From contig NZ_CP109446.1 in NCBI RefSeq assembly GCF_036227265.1, forward strand, positions 1,935,501 through 1,999,500: a DNA stretch of 64,000 bases. The letters run 5' to 3'. Of this stretch, positions 9,857-17,493 are shown one piece after another. The notes below the pieces were generated by a model, which saw nothing but the letters and a program-made list of their open reading frames with translations, ran no database searches and had not been told where the DNA came from. Every line of letters begins with the position of its first letter. Position 1 is the stretch's first letter. Both the position numbers and the translations under genes were made by a program. This DNA comes from Streptomyces sp. NBC_01476. Lineage in GTDB: Bacteria; Actinomycetota; Actinomycetes; Streptomycetales; Streptomycetaceae.

Positions 9857-11304
9857 TGACCGCGCCGCAGCCTCCCGCTTCGCCGGCCGCCCCGGGGCGG
9901 GGCGGCGGTTTCCGTGCCGCGCTGGCCGGCCTCACCACCCGCGGCCGGTCGTTCGTGGCCGCGGGGGTGGCCGCAGCGATATGCAGTTACGTACTCGGCC
10001 AGTCCGACCTGCTGCGGGTCGGACTGCTGCTGGCCGCGCTCCCGCTGGTCTGCGTGGCCGTGCTCTACCGGACCCGCTACCGGGTCGCGGGCAGCCGCCG
10101 GCTGGCGCCGTCCCGGGTGCCCGCGATGTCCGAGGCCCGGGTGCACCTGCGGGTGGACAATGTCTCCCGCATCCCCACCGGACTGCTGATGCTCCAGGAC
10201 CGGGTGCCGTACGTGCTCGGCCCGCGGCCCCGGTTCGTCCTGGACCGGGTGGAGCCGGGCGGCCACCGCGAGGTGTCCTACCGGGTCCGCTCCGACCTGC
10301 GCGGCCGCTACCCGCTCGGCCCGCTCCAGCTGCGGCTCTCCGACCCGTTCGGGATGTGCGAACTGACGCGCTCGTTCAGCCAGTTCGACACCCTGACCGT
10401 GGTGCCCAAGGTGGAACCGCTGCCGGCCGTCCGGCTCGCCGGCGAGTCGTCGGGGTACGGCGAGAGCCGCAACCGGGCGCTGGCGCTGGCCGGTGACGAC
10501 GACGCCATCCCGCGCGGTTACCGGCACGGCGACGACCTGCGCCGGGTGCACTGGCGCTCCACCGCCAAGTACGGCGAGCTGATGGTGCGCCGCGAGGAGC
10601 AGCCGAACCGGGCCCGCTGCACCGTACTGCTGGACACCCGGGCGGTCGCCTACTACGGCTCGGGACCGGACTCGGCGTTCGAGTGGGCGGTCGCCGGGGC
10701 CGCCTCGGTCGCCACCCACATGCTGGAGCGCGGCTACGCGGTCCGGCTGCTCACCGACACCGGCAGCTGCGTACCGGGCCCGGACGGGGCGGCCGGCTTC
10801 ACCGGTGACTCCAGCGACATGGCCGGCGTGCTGCTCGACACCCTCGCGGTGGTCGAGCACTCCGACGGCGAGGACCTGGCGGCGGCGTACGAGGTGCTCC
10901 GGTCGGGCAGCGAGGGACTGCTGGTGGCGTTCCTCGGCGACATGGACCTCAAAGACGCGGCCGGCGTCGGGCGGATGCGGCAGCGGGCGGGCGGGGCGAT
11001 CGCCTTCGTCCTGGACAGCGACGCCTGGCTGGCCAGGGAGCCCGGGGTACGGACCGCCGGGCCGGCCGCCCCGGTGGCGGCGCAGGCGACGGCTCCGGTC
11101 ACCGGGTCGCCACCGCCGCCGGCCGCGCCGGAGGAGCAGGACGGCACCCAGGCGGCGATCAGGCTGCTGCGCGAGACCGGCTGGACGGTCGTCGCGGTGG
11201 ACGCCGGCGAGTCGCTGCCGGAGCTGTGGCAGCAGGCGGACCGGTACCGGTCCCGGGAGGAATCCCAGCAGCAGGAACGGCGCGAGGCGGGGGCACGGTC
11301 ATGA
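9856..11304 (+). CDS. DUF58 domain membrane-associated protein (VWA-like)
   Basis: Partner of the MoxR ATPase. The 482-residue protein has two hydrophobic helices near its N-terminus (about 35-75), then a beta-rich domain and the DUF58 signature region RGYRHGDDLRRVHWRSTAKYG, followed by a von Willebrand A-like domain beginning VLLDTRAVAYYGSG. The ATG at 9856 overlaps the preceding stop (TGATG); a GTG at 9853 is equally in frame. The 3' end overlaps the next gene by 4 nt, so the three genes form one translationally coupled unit. Biological role is not established. Confidence 0.88.
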
Positions 11305-13802
11305 GCGGGCAGGCACGGCTGACTCTGTGCGCGACGGCGGCCTCGATGATGGCCGCCTGTTCGCTGCTGCCGCTGGCCAGCCCGGTGGGCTGGATCTTCC
11401 GCGCACTGCTGTGCGTGTGCCTGCAGGCCGCGGTCGGCGCGGCCGGCCGCCGGGTGCCGCTGGCCCGGCCGCTGACCGTGCTGGCGCAGGCGCTGGTCTC
11501 GCTGCTGGTGCTGACCGTGATGTTCGCCACCCACCAGGCGCTGGGCGGCATCGTCCCCGGCCCGGCGGCGCTGCGGCAGCTCGGCACCCTGGTGACCGAC
11601 GGGATGAACGACGTCAGCAACTTCGCCATCCCGGCGCCGGTCACTCCCGGTATCCGGATCCTGCTGGTCGGCGGGGTGCTGGTGGTGGCCCTCGCGGTCG
11701 ACGCGACAGCCGTCACCTACAACAGCGCCGCCCCGGCCGGACTCCCGCTGCTGGCCCTGTACTCGGTGGCCGCCGGGCTCTCCGACGGCGGCACCCAGTG
11801 GCTGTACTTCCTGGTGGCGGCGGCCGGTTATCTGCTGCTGCTGCTCGCCGAGGGCCGCGACCGGCTCTCGCGCTGGGGACGCGTCTTCGGCGCCAGTCCG
11901 GCGCCGGGCGGCTGGGCCGGCGGTCCCGCGTCGGCCGGCCGGGCGCCGTCGGCGCCGGTCAGGACCGGGCGCCGGATCGGGGCGATGGCGCTGGGCATCG
12001 CGCTGATCGCCCCCGCCGTCCTGCCGTCTCTGGGCGACGGCCTGCTGGACACCACCGGGCACGGCTCGGGCACCGGGGGCGGCGGGGGCCGTGGCGGCAG
12101 CGCGGTGAACCTGGTGGCCGCGCTCCAGGACAACCTCAACCAGCCCGACGACCACGAAGTGCTGACGTACCGCACCAACGCCAGCGACGTCACCGGCATG
12201 TACCTGCGGATCGCGGCGCTGGACAAGTTCGACGGCGCCGAGTGGTCGCCGTCCGACCAGGACACCGAGACCATCCCCAACGTCCTGCCGCAGCCGCAGG
12301 GTCAGTCGGCGGAGGTGAAGTACAAGCCGGTGACCACGACGGTGAAGGCGGACGACAGTTACCGGCAGGAGCTGCTGCCGATGCCCTTCCCGGCGCTGAG
12401 CGTGCAGGCACCGGGCAACTGGAAGTTCCAGCCGGAGGGCCGGATGGTGATAGGGCGCGGCGGACAGACCGTGTCCGGCGAGCAGTACACCGTCACCAGC
12501 ATGCAACTGCAGCCGACCGCGGCTCAGTTGGCGGCCGCGCCGCCGGCCACCGGGCGGATCGCCGCGCAGTACACCAAGGTGCCGGGTTCGCTGCCGCCGG
12601 TGGTCAAGCAGACCGCGCTGTCGGTCACCAAGTCGGCGGTCAACGACTACCAGCGGGCGCTGCTGCTCCAGCAGTACTTCACCTCCGGGCAGTTCGTCTA
12701 CAACACCCAGGCGAAGGCCGGTACCGGGGTCGACGCCATAGCGCGCTTCCTGCAGACGAAGGAGGGCTTCTGTGTCCACTTCGCCTTCACCATGGCGGCG
12801 ATGGCCCGCACGCTGAACATCCCGGCGCGGGTGGCGATCGGTTTCACCCCGGGCACGCAGGACGCGTCGGGTGAGATGTCGGTGGGGCTCAAGGACGCGC
12901 ACGCGTGGCCCGAGCTGTACTTCGAGGGCATCGGGTGGACCCGGTTCGAGCCGACGCCGTACCGCGGCTCGGCGCCGTCGTACACCCAGGACGCCCCGAC
13001 CACCCCCGGCAGTGACACGCCGGACACGGCGCCGCACGGCACCGAGAGCACCCCGACCACCGGGCCGACCACCGGCCCGAGCTGCGCCCCGGAGAACCGG
13101 GCGCCGACCGGTGCCTGCGCCGGGGTGGCGGCCGGCGGTGGCGGCGGCCCGCACGACGGCGGCAGCCATCTGCTGCGGAACTCGCTGATCGGAGGCGGGG
13201 CGCTCGTCTTCCTGCTGCTGCTTGCGGAGCCGCTGTTCTGGCGGACGCGGATGCGGGCGAGCCGGCTCGGCGGCCGGCAGACCATGGCGGACGGGGCCGC
13301 GCTGAAGGCGTGGCGCTCCGCGGTGGAGGAGTCCGGCGGCGGCCCGGGAGCGGCTGCGCGGCCACCGGGCGGGCGGCCACGGGCCGAGGGCCTGGCGCTG
13401 TCGGCGTGGCGCGAGGTGGTCGACAGCGCGTGGGACTACGGCATCCTGCCGGACGAGTCGGAGACACCGCGGAAGGCGGCGGCCCGGCTGATCAAGGAGG
13501 GCGGGCTGAACGAGGAGGCGGCGCGGGCGACGAGTGCGGTGGCGACCGCGGTCGAGCAGACGCTGTACGCCCCCGAGCCGCGGCCGGTGCCGGGGCTGGC
13601 GGCGGAGGTGCACCGGGTACGGGCGGGGTTGCGGGAATCGGCGAGCCGTGCGACGCGGCTGCGGGCGCTGCTGCTGCCCCGCTCGTCGGCCCGCCTCGTC
13701 TGGTCGCTGTCGGCGCGGTGGACGGCCGCCACGGACCGTCTCACGCTCGCGGGGCAGCGGGCCACGGCGCCGCTGCGCCGTGGCCTGCCGTCCCGGGGCT
13801 GA
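11301..13802 (+). CDS. Transglutaminase-like (TgpA-type) polytopic membrane protein
   Basis: Third gene of the MoxR-DUF58 unit, 833 residues. The first 240 residues form several membrane helices, then a large extracytoplasmic region carries a transglutaminase-like core with EGFCVHFAFTMAAM (Cys about 491) and DAHAWPELYFEG (His about 534). The third triad position falls in GWTRFEPTP, which has Glu where many papain-like members have Asp. A Thr/Pro/Gly-rich linker leads to a further membrane helix (LLGGALVFLLLLAEPLF region) and a cytoplasmic DUF4129-like tail (LSAWREVVDSAWDYGI). Peptidase or crosslinking activity is inferred only. Confidence 0.87.
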   Translation: MSGQARLTLCATAASMMAACSLLPLASPVGWIFRALLCVCLQAAVGAAGRRVPLARPLTVLAQALVSLLVLTVMFATHQALGGIVPGPAALRQLGTLVTDGMNDVSNFAIPAPVTPGIRILLVGGVLVVALAVDATAVTYNSAAPAGLPLLALYSVAAGLSDGGTQWLYFLVAAAGYLLLLLAEGRDRLSRWGRVFGASPAPGGWAGGPASAGRAPSAPVRTGRRIGAMALGIALIAPAVLPSLGDGLLDTTGHGSGTGGGGGRGGSAVNLVAALQDNLNQPDDHEVLTYRTNASDVTGMYLRIAALDKFDGAEWSPSDQDTETIPNVLPQPQGQSAEVKYKPVTTTVKADDSYRQELLPMPFPALSVQAPGNWKFQPEGRMVIGRGGQTVSGEQYTVTSMQLQPTAAQLAAAPPATGRIAAQYTKVPGSLPPVVKQTALSVTKSAVNDYQRALLLQQYFTSGQFVYNTQAKAGTGVDAIARFLQTKEGFCVHFAFTMAAMARTLNIPARVAIGFTPGTQDASGEMSVGLKDAHAWPELYFEGIGWTRFEPTPYRGSAPSYTQDAPTTPGSDTPDTAPHGTESTPTTGPTTGPSCAPENRAPTGACAGVAAGGGGGPHDGGSHLLRNSLIGGGALVFLLLLAEPLFWRTRMRASRLGGRQTMADGAALKAWRSAVEESGGGPGAAARPPGGRPRAEGLALSAWREVVDSAWDYGILPDESETPRKAAARLIKEGGLNEEAARATSAVATAVEQTLYAPEPRPVPGLAAEVHRVRAGLRESASRATRLRALLLPRSSARLVWSLSARWTAATDRLTLAGQRATAPLRRGLPSRG

Positions 13803-13844
13803 CCTGGCGCGGGTGCCCTCGCGGGCGGCGGTGCCCCACCGCTG

Positions 13845-13909
13845 CCCACGGGGGCACCCCCGTGGGAAAGACGAAGGACCCGGCCCCTGGGGTGGGGTGC
13901 GGGTCCTTC
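13845..13909. terminator. Two adjacent hairpins between convergent genes (bidirectional terminator)
   Basis: Hairpin 1 pairs CCCACGGGGG (13845-13854) with CCCCCGTGGG (13857-13866). Hairpin 2 pairs GAAGGACCCG (13873-13882) with CGGGTCCTTC (13900-13909), a perfect 10-bp stem with a 17-nt loop. They sit in the 131-bp gap between the convergent transglutaminase and DUF3040 genes, as expected for shared termination. Neither is followed by a long U-run, which is common in streptomycetes. Confidence 0.7.
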
Positions 13910-13933
13910 GGGAAAGAAGAGGCGGTCGCGGGG

Positions 13934-14344
13934 CTACTGTCCCTGCTCGTCGCGGCGGCGCTGCCACCGCTCCTCGATGCGGTCCATGACCTTGCCGCGG
14001 CGCGGCGGATGCTGCTGGCGGCGGCCGAGCCTGCGGCCCGGCTGCGGCGTGGCGGGCGGCTGCTCACCGGGCCGGGTCGCACGACGCCACCCGGTCACCG
14101 CGAGCACCGCACAGATCAGCATCACCAGGAAGCCGACCACACTGATCCACGGCTGTTTCGCGATCATGCCGCCCATGAGCAGCCCGATCCCGGTCAGGAA
14201 GCCCGCCACCGCCAGATAGACCCGACGCCGGGTGTACGTGCGCAGCCCGTTTCCCTCGAGCGCCGACGCGAACTTGGGATCTTCGGCGTACAGCGCTCGC
14301 TCCATCTGCTCGAGCATGCGCTGCTCGTGCTCCGAGAGCGGCAC
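13934..14344 (-). CDS. DUF3040 family small membrane protein
   Basis: Actinobacterial protein of unknown function, 136 residues. The N-terminal SEHEQRMLEQMERALYAEDPKFA is the hallmark of DUF3040, followed by an arginine patch, two membrane helices (about 42-60 and 65-84) and a basic tail. The GTG at 14344 is preceded by a strong AGGAGG 6 nt away. A promoter and a palindrome lie just upstream. In S. coelicolor and mycobacteria DUF3040 proteins also lie near the dcw cluster, hinting at an envelope role that remains unproved. Confidence 0.9.
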   Translation of the reverse strand: MPLSEHEQRMLEQMERALYAEDPKFASALEGNGLRTYTRRRVYLAVAGFLTGIGLLMGGMIAKQPWISVVGFLVMLICAVLAVTGWRRATRPGEQPPATPQPGRRLGRRQQHPPRRGKVMDRIEERWQRRRDEQGQ

Positions 14345-14370
14345 GGAGACCTCCTACTCGTCGGTCGCGG

Positions 14371-14422
14371 GGAACGACCGTTCCGACCCTTTCAGGATAG
14401 GCAGGGAATCGCCCCCGTGAAA
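14371..14422 (-). promoter_or_regulatory. DUF3040 promoter with palindrome in the 5' leader
   Basis: On the minus strand TTTCAC (14417-14422) and TATCCT (14394-14399) are separated by 17 bp, a good vegetative sigma factor match. Between this -10 and the ribosome site is GGAACGACCGTTCC (14371-14384), a perfect 6-bp inverted repeat with a 2-bp spacer, placed where a repressor would block elongation or a hairpin could form. Promoter seen by pattern; regulator unknown. Confidence 0.55.
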
Positions 14423-14556
14423 CCCGCCCACCGCGCCAATCCGACGGGGCACTCATTCCCCGTCCGCCGGTACGTCATGCCAGCATACGGTCAGGAATAC
14501 GGGCCGTGGGCGGCGTGTGACGGACTCCCCTGCCGGCGCCGGGGCGGACCGTGGCG

Positions 14557-15327
14557 TCAGCCGCGCTCGGCCAGCACGTGGAGCTGGGTCGCCACCGAGT
14601 GGAATCCCGGCTCCTCGGCCGCCGCCAGCTCCAGCCGGAGCAGCGCGTCCAGCGCGCCCGGCTCGGTGTCCACCAGCACCCCGGGCACCAGATCGGCGAA
14701 GACCCGTACGCCGTGGACGGAGACCGTGCGCAGCGCCGCCTCGCCGACCAGCCGGGTCAGCTCGTCCGCGGAGAAGCGGCGGGGCAGCGGGTCGCCCTCG
14801 CCCCATCGGCCGTCCTGGTCGCCCAGGGCGTGCTGGGCCTCCGCGAAGTGCCCGGCCAGGGCGCGGGCCAGTACGGCGCCGCCGCGGCCCGCAGCGAGCA
14901 GGCTGAGGGCGCCGGCCTCGCGGAGCGCGCCGGCCACGTTCCGCAGCGCTTCGACCGGGTCGTCCACGTACTCCAGGACGCCGTGGCAGAGCACCATGTC
15001 GTAGCTGCCGGGCTCGACGACCTCCAGCAGGCCGTGGGTGTCGCCCTGCACGCCCCGCACCCGGTCGGTGACGCCGGCCTCGGCGGCCCGGCGCTCCAGG
15101 CCGAAGAGCGCGTCGGGGCTGGGGTCCACGACGGTGACCCGGTGGCCGAGCCGGGCGACGGGCACCGCGAAGTTGCCGGTGCCGCCGCCGGTGTCCAGGA
15201 CGTCCAGCACCTCCCGGTCGGCGGCCTTGGCCCGCCGCTGGAGCACCTCCCGCAGGACTTCCCACACCACGGCGGTACGCAGGCTGGCACGGGGGCCCAA
15301 GGGGTCCACCCCTCCTCGACGGGACAT
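14557..15327 (-). CDS. Class I SAM-dependent methyltransferase
   Basis: Predicted methyltransferase of 256 residues; the substrate cannot be told. Motif I is LDVLDTGGGTGNFAVP, followed by the acidic end of strand two in VTVVDPSPDALFGL, and the post-motif YDMVLCHGVLEYVDDP, resembling the UbiE/CmoA-like group. I chose ATG 15327 because GAGGAG precedes it; a GTG at 15360 adds 11 residues but has no ribosome site. It lies 58 bp after the HEPN gene on the same strand and is probably cotranscribed with it. Confidence 0.86.
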   Translation of the reverse strand: MSRRGGVDPLGPRASLRTAVVWEVLREVLQRRAKAADREVLDVLDTGGGTGNFAVPVARLGHRVTVVDPSPDALFGLERRAAEAGVTDRVRGVQGDTHGLLEVVEPGSYDMVLCHGVLEYVDDPVEALRNVAGALREAGALSLLAAGRGGAVLARALAGHFAEAQHALGDQDGRWGEGDPLPRRFSADELTRLVGEAALRTVSVHGVRVFADLVPGVLVDTEPGALDALLRLELAAAEEPGFHSVATQLHVLAERG

Positions 15328-15385
15328 GGCGGGCGGTTCTCCTCGCGGACGGCTGGTCACATCTGATGCGTCGGACGTGCCAACT

Positions 15386-15838
15386 CTAATGGGGCGAACC
15401 GGCCTGGGGCGGCGGCCGGAGCAGCAGCATCCGCTCGACCAGGCGCAGGAACATCGACGCGTCGCGGACCAGATCGTCGGCGTCCCGGGCGGTGGCGGCG
15501 CCGGCTATGCCCGCCTCGGCCCGGGCCCTGCGGGCCGCGCCGGCCGCGAACAGGGCGGCCCACTCGGCGAGTTCGGGGGCGATCTCGGGCAGCACCTCCC
15601 AGGCGCTGCGGATCCGGCGGCGTTTGCGCGGGGTCTCCTCCGGCCGGCCGCGGACCGCGAGCACCGCGGCGGCGGTGCGCAGCGCGGCGAGGTGGGCGGT
15701 GGCGTAGCGCTCGTGCGGAGGCTCCAGGACGACGGCCTCCTGGAGGCCGGTGTGCGCCTGGGTGAGCAGGTCGAGAGCGGCGGGCGACGCGGCGACGCGG
15801 CGCAGTACGGGATGGATGTCGCTGAGCGGGGCTGCCAT
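15386..15838 (-). CDS. SAV_6107-family HEPN domain protein
   Basis: Small all-helical protein, 150 residues, of the SAV_6107 HEPN family. HEPN proteins are often RNases or nucleotide-binding modules; the diagnostic R-phi-X3-H motif can be read as RYATAH (Arg44-His49), which would support RNase activity. Helices before and after it fit the HEPN up-down bundle. The start at 15838 has an excellent AAGGAGG 6 nt upstream. It is divergent from a TetR regulator, with two palindromes between them, and upstream of a methyltransferase gene. Family assignment is fairly confident; activity is inference. Confidence 0.82.
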   Translation of the reverse strand: MAAPLSDIHPVLRRVAASPAALDLLTQAHTGLQEAVVLEPPHERYATAHLAALRTAAAVLAVRGRPEETPRKRRRIRSAWEVLPEIAPELAEWAALFAAGAARRARAEAGIAGAATARDADDLVRDASMFLRLVERMLLLRPPPQAGSPH

Positions 15839-15870
15839 GACGAACCTCCTTGTCTCCGTTCTGCCCCAAT

Positions 15871-15886
15871 AGTGCCGGTCGGCACT
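15871..15886. promoter_or_regulatory. Palindrome AGTGCC-N4-GGCACT in the HEPN/TetR divergent region
   Basis: A perfect inverted repeat with 6-bp arms and a 4-bp spacer lies 33 bp upstream of the HEPN start codon, where the HEPN promoter should be (TTGTCA reads into it on the minus strand). It is a plausible operator for the adjacent TetR protein, though it differs in sequence from the second palindrome closer to tetR. Confidence 0.5.
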
Positions 15887-15954
15887 GACAATCACCCCTG
15901 ACCTGCGTAAATGCCCGCCGGCTGCCCCTTCGCCCGCCCGACTGCCGTGGCGTT

Positions 15955-15969
15955 GGGGCAACTTGCCCC
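15955..15969. promoter_or_regulatory. Palindrome GGGGCAA-N1-TTGCCCC upstream of the TetR gene
   Basis: A perfect 7-bp inverted repeat around a single central base ends 35 bp before the TetR start codon. Its 15-bp size and place suit an autoregulatory TetR operator. Protein binding is an inference from position and symmetry. Confidence 0.55.
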
Positions 15970-16004
15970 GGGAACGTGCCGCCCGGGCAGGCAGAATCAG
16001 GGCC

Positions 16005-16631
16005 ATGACCACCGCACGACGTCAGGCCACCCGGCAGAGGCTGTACGACGCCGCCGTCACGCTCATCGCCGAGAAGGGCTTCTCCGCCACCACGGTCGAC
16101 GAGATCGCCGAACGGGCCGGGGTCGCCAAGGGGACCGTCTACTACAACTTCGCCAGCAAGAACGACCTGTTCGAGGAGTTGCTGAGACACGGCGTGGGGC
16201 TGCTCACCACGTCGCTGAGCCGGGCCGCGGACGACGTGACCGGGCACGGCGGCTCCCGGGTGGAGGCGCTGGACGCGATGATCCGGGCCGGGCTGGTCTT
16301 CATCGTCCGCTACCCGTCCTTCACCCAGCTCTACGTCGCCGAGCTGTGGCGGACCAACCGCACCTGGCAGGACACCTTGATGGGAGTGCGCCAGGAGGCC
16401 GTGGCGGTGGTGGAGAAGGTGCTGGGCGAGGCGGTCGCGGCGGGCGAGCTGAGCCGGGAGACGGACGTGCCGCTGACCGCGTCCGCGCTCTTCGGGATGG
16501 TGCTGGTGGCCGCGCTCGACTGGCAGGCGTTCCAGCCGGAGCGGAGCATCGACGAGGTGCACGCGGCGCTCTCCCGGTTGGTCCAGGGCAGGACAGGAGC
16601 GGCCGGAGCCGGGGCCGCGACCTGCCCCTGA
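16005..16631 (+). CDS. TetR/AcrR-family transcriptional regulator
   Basis: One-component repressor of 208 residues. The N-terminal helix-turn-helix is clear: ATRQRLYDAAVTLIAEKGF, then TTVDEIAERAGVAKGTVYYNF and SKNDLFEELL. The C-terminal ligand domain is the TetR_C_33-like type (YVAELWRTNRTWQDTL) and does not reveal the ligand. The ATG at 16005 is preceded by AGGGCC. The divergent HEPN-methyltransferase pair is the most likely target, apart from itself. Confidence 0.92.
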   Translation: MTTARRQATRQRLYDAAVTLIAEKGFSATTVDEIAERAGVAKGTVYYNFASKNDLFEELLRHGVGLLTTSLSRAADDVTGHGGSRVEALDAMIRAGLVFIVRYPSFTQLYVAELWRTNRTWQDTLMGVRQEAVAVVEKVLGEAVAAGELSRETDVPLTASALFGMVLVAALDWQAFQPERSIDEVHAALSRLVQGRTGAAGAGAATCP

Positions 16632-16768
16632 GCGCCTTCCGCCGCCCCGGACGGCCCCCGTCACGTCCGGTCCCGGCGGCACCGCCGCCCCGTGTCGGCG
16701 GTGCTGCGCCGGGCCCGTTCGCGTGGCCCCCATGGTTCCGTTCCGGCGGCACCGGACCATCCGTGCCG

Positions 16769-16802
16769 GTACTCAGACGGGTACTCAGATGTACGTACTC
16801 AG
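16769..16802. repeat. Three direct repeats of GTACTCAG upstream of the DUF4126 gene
   Basis: GTACTCAG occurs at 16769-16776, 16781-16788 and 16795-16802 (spacings 12 and 14 bp) within the 227-bp gap between tetR and the DUF4126 gene. The gap otherwise shows no gene. Direct repetition about a helical turn apart suggests a binding array for an activator or repressor. GTACTCA is also one half of the published MacR palindrome, but no full palindrome is present. Confidence 0.5.
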
Positions 16803-16858
16803 CACCAGGTCCGTAACAGGCCGCCGCCGCCCGCTCACCGGCGGCTAAAGTCCCGGCC

Positions 16859-17464
16859 ATGCCGGTACTGCCACTCGTCTTCACCAGCGGCTGGGCCAGC
16901 GGCATCAACTCCTATGCCGTGGTCCTGCTGCTCGGGATCATGGGCGCCACCGGGGTGACCGGGGAGGTGCCGCAGTCGCTGCAGCGCCCCGATGTGCTGG
17001 CGGTCGCGGCGCTGCTGTTCCTGTGCGACACGGTCGCCGACAAGATCCCCTACGTCGACACCGCGTGGGACACCGTGCACACGGTGATCCGGCCGGTGTC
17101 CGGCGGCGTGGTGGCGGCGCTGCTGGCCGGTCAGAGCGGTTCGCTGCCGCAGCTGGCGGCGGGCGCGGTGGGCGGTTCGACGGCGCTGGCCAGTCATCTG
17201 GTGAAGGCCGGGACGCGGATGGCGGTCAACACCTCGCCGGAGCCGTTCAGCAACATCGTGCTCAGCCTCGCCGAGGACCTGGGTGTCTCCGGGATCGTGG
17301 TCTTCGCGCTCTTCCACCCGGTGCCGGCCGCGATCGTCGCGGGTGTTTTGCTGGTCTGCGGGCTGACGACGGTGGCCTTCCTGTTCTCCCGGATCCGCCG
17401 GTTCCTGCGCCGCCGCCGGGAACGGCGGGCGGGGCGCGGACAGGGCACCCCGGCGCCCACCTGA
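16859..17464 (+). CDS. DUF4126 family integral membrane protein
   Basis: Membrane protein of unknown function, 201 residues, with the DUF4126 opening FTSGWASGINSYAVVLLLG and several hydrophobic helices (about 12-32, 50-62, 80-100, 150-185), glycine-rich as in small transporters or channels. It ends in an Arg-rich cytoplasmic tail. The start ATG 16859 fits the family's N-terminus. It is 29 bp upstream of the FAD oxidoreductase gene, so cotranscription is likely. Confidence 0.85.
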   Translation: MPVLPLVFTSGWASGINSYAVVLLLGIMGATGVTGEVPQSLQRPDVLAVAALLFLCDTVADKIPYVDTAWDTVHTVIRPVSGGVVAALLAGQSGSLPQLAAGAVGGSTALASHLVKAGTRMAVNTSPEPFSNIVLSLAEDLGVSGIVVFALFHPVPAAIVAGVLLVCGLTTVAFLFSRIRRFLRRRRERRAGRGQGTPAPT

Positions 17465-17493
17465 GGACTCCCGCGCCGCTAGAGTCCCGTGCC

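Noticed and set aside
10734-13967. Open frame of over 1000 codons on the minus strand opposite DUF58 and the transglutaminase
   Set aside because: Its translation is Arg/Gly/Ala/Pro/Gln low-complexity, typical of the complementary frame of GC-rich genes, and the plus strand carries clear families.
16760-16802. MacR operator at the GTACTCAG repeats
   Set aside because: Only single GTACTCA arms are present; the facing TGAGTAC arm matches at no more than 4 of 7 positions.
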